Below the pieces are notes generated by a model. It was given only the letters and a program-made list of their open reading frames with translations. It had not been told where the DNA came from and searched no databases. A DNA stretch of 19,588 nucleotides from Leptospira alexanderi serovar Manhao 3 str. L 60 (lineage in GTDB: Bacteria; Spirochaetota; Leptospiria; Leptospirales; Leptospiraceae): the NCBI RefSeq assembly GCF_000243815.2, contig NZ_AHMT02000022.1:1-19588 (forward strand), given 5' to 3'. A program made the translations under genes and the position numbers. Shown one piece after another: positions 7,441-19,588 of this stretch. Every line of letters starts with the position of its first letter. Position 1 is the first letter of the stretch.

Positions 7441-7668
7441 TTAATCACAACCTAGCGCATACCACTGGATGCAAATATCTATATATTTACTTTGATTAGA
7501 TTCCGGAGCAAGCAAAGCCTTTTTTTCCAAACATTCAACAAAGCATTTTCTTTGCTTATAATTGTCGCTTCTTCCATCAGACATATGATGAATATCATAT
7601 AAAATATTACATGAAAAAAGTAATAATAAAATATTCGAAAAGATAATTATTATAAATAGAGTTTTCAT
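7441..7668 (-). CDS. Tiny Cys-rich lipoprotein behind RHS tip E
   Basis: 75 aa, starting 24 nt after the tip stop, with AGGGG 13 nt before the ATG. The long hydrophobic signal ends in LLLFSC (lipid Cys at about residue 20). The mature cysteines follow C-x3-C-x19-C-x7-C, with the segment YIDICIQW near the end. It occupies the same slot as the C-x11-C lipoproteins at 3442-3669 and 2876-3091 and shares the C-terminal layout (ID-x-C then a final C near the end). Its first cysteine pair is spaced differently, so it is a divergent member or an analogue. It is a candidate immunity protein by position only. Confidence 0.68.
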   Translation of the reverse strand: MKTLFIIIIFSNILLLLFSCNILYDIHHMSDGRSDNYKQRKCFVECLEKKALLAPESNQSKYIDICIQWYALGCD

Positions 7669-7692
7669 ATAACAAGCAGCCCCTATATTAAT

Positions 7693-8406
7693 TTATTTTG
7701 TGTCACTATATGATTGTGTATCTTTACTTGAATCATGATAATATCCTTCGTATTCCCAACGACCATCGACAGTTGGGCCTTTGAAAGTAATTCCTACTTG
7801 GACATCATTGACTAATTTCTTATTCCAACGTTGAGCTTTATCTTCATAATCTTTCAATGCCCATGCTTGGATAAGATCGCAAGCCAATGGACTTTGCTTA
7901 TTACATATTTCATTAACCCAATAGATTTTAACTTGGCGTCTTATCCAATCTTCTTCATAAACGACTGGCTGGGAGCCAAAGTTATCCTGTGCAGCAGATG
8001 TTGCATTATTATTTGCTTTTATTGTTGGATCAACTTGCTGCTTAATCCAATGAATTATCCCTTTCTTACCTATCGCATTATCCCAAAACTTTCCTGCATT
8101 GAGATAATACCGCCCCTTCGGAATAAACGTCGCGTTATGCACAAATCGGTTTACACCTTTCGAAATCCCACTCGTACTCAATCTCTTGTCGAGACCATTC
8201 GAATTAAAATCCTTCCCGATCGCATGACCGATAATCCGATTCACCATGTGCATCAGTCCCGAACCCGAAACATGACCACTTGGATCTCTGTATGAAACTG
8301 GATTCCCATCCACATACATATAACGATTCATACCGTTAACGTTATCTTGTAGTATACGCTCTAAATACGTGGTTTCTGGATGAACGGTAATACATATAAC
8401 ATCCAT
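7693..8406 (-). CDS. Headless RHS fragment with variable tip (cassette E)
   Basis: RHS homology begins at [13 protein letters not shown], near 8341; the first 22-25 codons of the frame are read from the end of another gene in the wrong frame. An internal ATG at 8331 (MNRYMYVDG) is the first start inside the homology. The fragment keeps RDPSGHVSG and the [18 protein letters not shown] extension, then HNATFIPKGRYYLN, and diverges into a tip of about 150 residues. The tip contains IHWIKQQVDPTIKANN, VNEICNKQSPLACDLIQ (a C-x7-C pair comparable with SKEC-x8-C of two other tips) and a charged end. The core head from MYF to GRFLQ is missing, probably by deletion. It is likely a silent tip donor. Partners follow at 7441-7668 and 7095-7415. 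Confidence 0.72.
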   Translation of the reverse strand: MDVICITVHPETTYLERILQDNVNGMNRYMYVDGNPVSYRDPSGHVSGSGLMHMVNRIIGHAIGKDFNSNGLDKRLSTSGISKGVNRFVHNATFIPKGRYYLNAGKFWDNAIGKKGIIHWIKQQVDPTIKANNNATSAAQDNFGSQPVVYEEDWIRRQVKIYWVNEICNKQSPLACDLIQAWALKDYEDKAQRWNKKLVNDVQVGITFKGPTVDGRWEYEGYYHDSSKDTQSYSDTK

Positions 8407-8677
8407 CCGTATTCAAAATCTTATCAATACATCGGTCTCTACAATTTTCCCTATTTGAGTTCTCTAAATATGAATAGGGATTTTTCTCGTTGCATCCTTT
8501 CAGACACAGATCCATTTTCATCGCACATTCTTTTAGATAATTAGTTTCTACTTTTTGATTTTCATTAGGTAAAAATTGTTCATATTTGTTTCTAATAATC
8601 TTTTCTTGCGAATCGGAAAAGCAAGTTATATGGATAAATAAAACACAAAACAAAGCCATTATTAAATTAGTCTTCAT
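8342..8677 (-). CDS. Small Cys-rich lipoprotein, twin CX3C family (member 1)
   Basis: 111 aa from an ATG at 8677. The signal peptide ends in IHITC (Cys at about residue 19). The mature part shows CAMKMDLCLKGC, 16 residues, CRDRC, nine residues, then C followed by YMYYRSSR, so the full family grid is present. No RHS tip lies directly upstream; the preceding gene is the kelch lipoprotein. Its 3' end overlaps, in another frame, the start of the headless RHS fragment. The last residues (VFRAYTTR) sit exactly at the rearrangement joint, though a similar VYRS end in the relative at 2529-2885 suggests little was lost. I read it as the last survivor of a deleted module. Confidence 0.72.
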   Translation of the reverse strand: MKTNLIMALFCVLFIHITCFSDSQEKIIRNKYEQFLPNENQKVETNYLKECAMKMDLCLKGCNEKNPYSYLENSNRENCRDRCIDKILNTDGCYMYYRSSRNHVFRAYTTR

Positions 8678-8742
8678 TCTAATATACTATTGATACTTTC
8701 TGATACAACTCCGTTGTGGCTTTTATGAAGCCGCTCTTTTCT

Positions 8743-8762
8743 TTGTCCGGATTTCCGGACAA
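8743..8762. other. Perfect 9-bp inverted repeat with a 2-nt loop
   Basis: TTGTCCGGA at 8743-8751 pairs with TCCGGACAA at 8754-8762. It lies 73 nt after the kelch stop codon and could end or stabilise the RHS-kelch transcript. No U-run follows on the minus strand, so it is not a canonical terminator. Confidence 0.35.
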
Positions 8763-8792
8763 TCCTTTTCAGGTTTCACGGGACGATGCAGG

Positions 8793-8823
8793 GCTCTCTA
8801 TTATTTTAGTTTTTGCGAGAGTA
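8793..8823 (-). repeat. Short remnant of the inter-module repeat (copy D)
   Basis: Only the first block of the repeat is present (about 30 bp, the CTCGCAAAAACTAAAATA part). It again lies just after a stop codon, here that of the kelch lipoprotein. The rest of 8678-8792 does not match the other copies. Confidence 0.5.
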
Positions 8824-8834
8824 TTTACAAGCTA

Positions 8835-10075
8835 TCATTGCAAGAAAATTCTTGTTATTGTTATCGAATTTGTTTGCAAATCAATAAGTTCCCCTGAATT
8901 ATCGGTATTGATATCATTAACGAAAAATCCATCAGATTCAATACCGCCGAAAACAAAAAGCTTTCCACTATTTAAGACTTCTAATATTGGATTGGCTCTG
9001 GGGCTTAGTAGGCTGATCTTTTTTACATACTTATTGTCGGTATTTTGAAAAACTTCACACGATGATGTAGGCTTAGATATTTTTTCATTATCAATGAATA
9101 CATATCCTCCACAAATTATTACATTCCCATTTGATAAAAGATTCGATGTATGCGACCTTCTAGGAATATTTAGAGGAGAAGTGGTTAAAGCAAACAACCC
9201 GGTACCAGGAACATATATTTCTCCAAAAGGTTCATAACTAGTATGAGTTGCATTATCAATGACCCTACCGGAGGTGATGAGTACTGTTCCATTAGCAAGC
9301 AAAGTAGAAGTGTGACGAGCCCTAGAATGTAGTAAATTTCCAGTATTACTAAATGAACCAGTGTTTGGATTATATAGCTCAACAGATGAAAGCTGTGAAT
9401 TTACCCCATCACTACCTCCGGCAATCAATACATTTCCAACATCTAACGTAGTAGCTGTATGATAAAACCTACCTACAGACATTTCGTTATTGCCCAACGT
9501 AATAGCATTGGAAGTTGGATTAAATACCTCTATTGACTTAACTACTTGGCCTTGAACTCCAATACCTCCTGAAATAAAAATATTACCATTATTCAGTTTA
9601 GTTGAAGCGAAATAAACTCTTCCGAAGTTTAATTTCGATCCGATCGTAAAACTCTTAGTTAACGGATCATAAATCTCTAACGAAAGAATCAGAAGATTAT
9701 CATAGCCAGCACCTCCAGCAATTAGTACTTTGCCAGAATCTAAAAGATGCATTGCAAAGGAAGTTCTTTCAAAGTTCATATCTCCAGCATATTTTACAAT
9801 ATTATCTACTTCATTGAAACTGTAACAAGATTTATAGATTGTGCCCATCCCATTGGTGCCGCCGCAAAACAAGACACTACCATCTAAAAGTTTTACAGAA
9901 GAATGCGCAAATCTACCCTGAAAACCTACATTTCTCAGAAACTGAATAATTACTAATTGTTCATTAGAAATTAACGGAGTATGTTCATACTTACAATTCA
10001 TTTGTAGAAACAAAAGTACAATGCTAAATATATACAAAAATCGATTTAAGAAAAAATAATTAGATCTATTTTTCA

Positions 10076-10076
<1 letters not shown>
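8835..10076 (-). CDS. Kelch-repeat lipoprotein coupled to the complete RHS gene
   Basis: The ATG at 10076 shares its A with the TAA of the RHS gene (TAATG), and GGTGG lies about 9 nt upstream. I prefer this start to one 10 codons earlier. The 413-aa product has a signal peptide with the lipobox LLFLQMNC (Cys at about residue 27). About seven kelch-type blades follow. Each shows a hydrophobic strand ending in a G-G pair (VLFCGGTNG, VLIAGGAGY, IFISGGIGV, VLIAGGSDG, VIICGGY, LFVFGGIES) and an S-x-E-x-Y/F-x-P type strand. This should form a beta-propeller anchored at a membrane. Tight coupling implies equimolar production with the RHS protein, so it may be a chaperone, an anchor or an immunity factor. 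Kelch propellers usually bind proteins. It replaces the small Cys-rich pairs seen behind other tips. Confidence 0.85.
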
Positions 10077-17077
<7,001 letters not shown>

Positions 17078-17430
17078 ATAAAAAACCTCTAAAATCTTTG
17101 TTCACTAAACTATAGTTAGTTGCAGATTCCCTAACACTCTCTAATACAGTCCTCAAATAGAAAACTTTATATTTTGTGATGTTTTAGCCACTTGTACACG
17201 AATAAATGATTTCTAGGAATTACTTTTTCGTTTTTAAATTACATTGATGAATGTTTTGTATTTATAAATTATAATTTTAAACTAATGTTAATTCGAAGTA
17301 TTGGCTTTTATTCTCTATTTTATAAAATGATGATATTTCAAATTATAAACATTTGAAATACGAAGAATATTCTATTTACAAGAAAGCGCATTTCATACTT
17401 TTGGATGTAATTTATGAATGGTTTTATTCA
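17078..17430. promoter_or_regulatory. Divergent intergenic region between the RHS gene and the barrel protein gene
   Basis: About 350 nt of very AT-rich sequence separates the two divergent genes, so promoters for both must lie here or within the neighbours. A 10-bp palindrome (AACTATAGTT, 17108-17117) lies 31 nt before the RHS start codon and contains a TATAGT that could serve as a -10 box on the minus strand. I see no convincing -35 partner and no RNA gene. An open frame from a TTG at 17353 merges with the gene at 17431 but looks non-coding before that ATG. Confidence 0.4.
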
Positions 17431-18321
17431 ATGTTAGTGAAAAGAAAATTATATATTCTAATTTTTGCATGTATTTCACACTTTTCCCCCGCCCTATTCG
17501 CCTCCGAACTTCTTCTCAAATCAGGAGAAGCGTTTCTAATCGAAGAAATCAACGAAAGCGCGGATGTAGTACAACTTCGCTGGAAAGGACGACAGTACAA
17601 AATCCCAAAATCTGAAATTCAAAGAATCGATTATTTAAAAAAAGGTCCGGAATCGTCGTATCATTATTCGGAATTTCGTTTAACCGACGGTAGTTCTATC
17701 CGAGGAATCATCGTTGAAAAGAAAAAAGACAAACTCGTATTTCGAACCGAGTTAGGGTTTGTAGAAGTCGAAAAATCCAAAATTCAAAACTTAAACGTGA
17801 ATTCTTTGGAAACAGAAAATGAATCTCCCGAGTTACCTGACAAATACCTTTCCGGTAGATCCGGAGAAAACTTACTCTACGCAGGTGGTAACCTCCTCTT
17901 TCAGGCAAATCTTGGGTCTTGGCACAGGAATAATCCCGGAACCGCCGGTCTTGGGTTTTTTATCGAAAAAGGTTTTTTGAACCATCCACTTTGGTTTTTC
18001 GGATTTCTTTCCGAGTATTCTGTCGCACCCGGCGTTCAAGGTTCTATCAATCTCTGGAATCAATCCATCTATTTCGGTAAACAATTCGGCAGCTTTGCCC
18101 CCTACTTCCTATTAGGCGGCGGGGCGACTTCTGTTCAATGGAAGAGCGACTCTCGTTCCTTCAACGGAACCGATCCAGAACTTTTAGGGGAAGTCGGTTG
18201 GGCTTGGGAGTTTGCAAACGGATCTCGTCTTAGACTCGGACTTAGATCTCAATGCACTTTTGAATCCGGGGATTCTTTATGCAGGTCCGGAATTCGTATC
18301 TCTTGGGGGCTTTTGTTATGA
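17431..18321 (+). CDS. Predicted outer-membrane beta-barrel protein
   Basis: I choose the ATG at 17431 because it begins a clean signal peptide (MLVKRKLYILIFACISHF, cleavage after LFA or nearby). The longer TTG start would bury it. The 296-aa product has an N-terminal part, residues about 28-125, with two similar units of the form strand, charged strand, K/E-V-x-KSKIQ or IPKSEIQ (KIPKSEIQRIDYL and VEVEKSKIQNL). These suggest a duplicated small beta domain. The C-terminal part, about 150-296, alternates aromatic strands and turns (YAGGNLLFQANLGSW, PYFLLGGGATSVQW) and ends in a strand GIRISWGLLL, as expected for an outer-membrane barrel of about eight strands. Two cysteines lie near the end. 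The kelch gene follows on the same strand. Function is unknown. Confidence 0.72.
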   Translation: MLVKRKLYILIFACISHFSPALFASELLLKSGEAFLIEEINESADVVQLRWKGRQYKIPKSEIQRIDYLKKGPESSYHYSEFRLTDGSSIRGIIVEKKKDKLVFRTELGFVEVEKSKIQNLNVNSLETENESPELPDKYLSGRSGENLLYAGGNLLFQANLGSWHRNNPGTAGLGFFIEKGFLNHPLWFFGFLSEYSVAPGVQGSINLWNQSIYFGKQFGSFAPYFLLGGGATSVQWKSDSRSFNGTDPELLGEVGWAWEFANGSRLRLGLRSQCTFESGDSLCRSGIRISWGLLL

Positions 18322-18436
18322 TTTTATTTTTCAAAAAAGAAAGGCAATTAGGATACATTCCATGTTAAACGCGTCCCCCAACCATCCGGAGATTTTAACA
18401 CCTATTTACGGAACTTTGCAGGTGATTTTTTCAAAC

Positions 18437-19588
<1,152 letters not shown>

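Noticed and set aside
7831..8295. A 154-codon plus-strand open frame
   Set aside because: It is the antisense shadow of the RHS tip; the amino-acid sequence changes with the tip and shows no domain.
17230..17290. TTGATG ... TATAAT-like promoter for the barrel protein gene
   Set aside because: The spacing is poor (13 or 20 nt) and the region is so AT-rich that such matches are expected by chance.

Overview
The window looks like a chromosomal accessory region of a spirochaete, most likely a pathogenic Leptospira. This rests on AT-rich coding style, many lipoproteins with relaxed spirochaetal lipoboxes, a membrane-anchored AraC-type regulator, and a giant SpvB/FG-GAP/RHS protein next to kelch-repeat lipoproteins. 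The genus is an inference; no marker gene is present to prove it.

Layout. The left edge (3-1382, + strand) holds the tail of an unknown gene and a membrane-anchored AraC-like regulator that a one-base deletion splits into a membrane half and a DNA-binding half. From 1458 to 17077 everything points leftward (- strand) and forms one RHS-type polymorphic-toxin-like locus. The complete protein (2333 aa, 10076-17077) has an N-terminal signal segment, an SpvB domain, seven FG-GAP-like DxNxDG motifs, YD/RHS repeats, two hydrophobic segments, an RHS core ending in DPSG, and a variable C-terminal tip. It overlaps, as TAATG, a kelch-repeat lipoprotein (8835-10076).

Downstream of it lies a head-to-tail array of partial RHS copies that keep the core and carry other tips: 7693-8406, 5628-6789 (frameshifted) and 3706-4869, plus a core-only remnant at 1921-2190. 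Each tip is followed within 0-36 nt by a gene for an exported, mostly lipoprotein-like product. For two tips this is a pair of tiny Cys-rich proteins from two paralogous families. For one it is a 221-aa lipoprotein, and for the complete gene it is the kelch lipoprotein. The core-only remnant is followed instead by a small XRE-type DNA-binding protein. The modules are separated by a repeated roughly 330-400 bp sequence containing a 14-bp inverted repeat.

Interpretation. The array looks like a store of alternative RHS tips with cognate partner (possibly immunity) genes. The shared core would let homologous recombination exchange the tip of the complete gene. The most notable part is a four-member family of small exported proteins with the spacing C-x6-C-x3-C-x16/17-C-x3-C-x9-C, a twin CX3C pattern. 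None of the tips matched a toxin fold I could recognise by eye.

The right edge (17431-19588, + strand) is divergent from the RHS gene. It encodes a predicted outer-membrane beta-barrel protein and a second FN3/kelch lipoprotein, the latter broken by a one-base insertion and cut by the window end.
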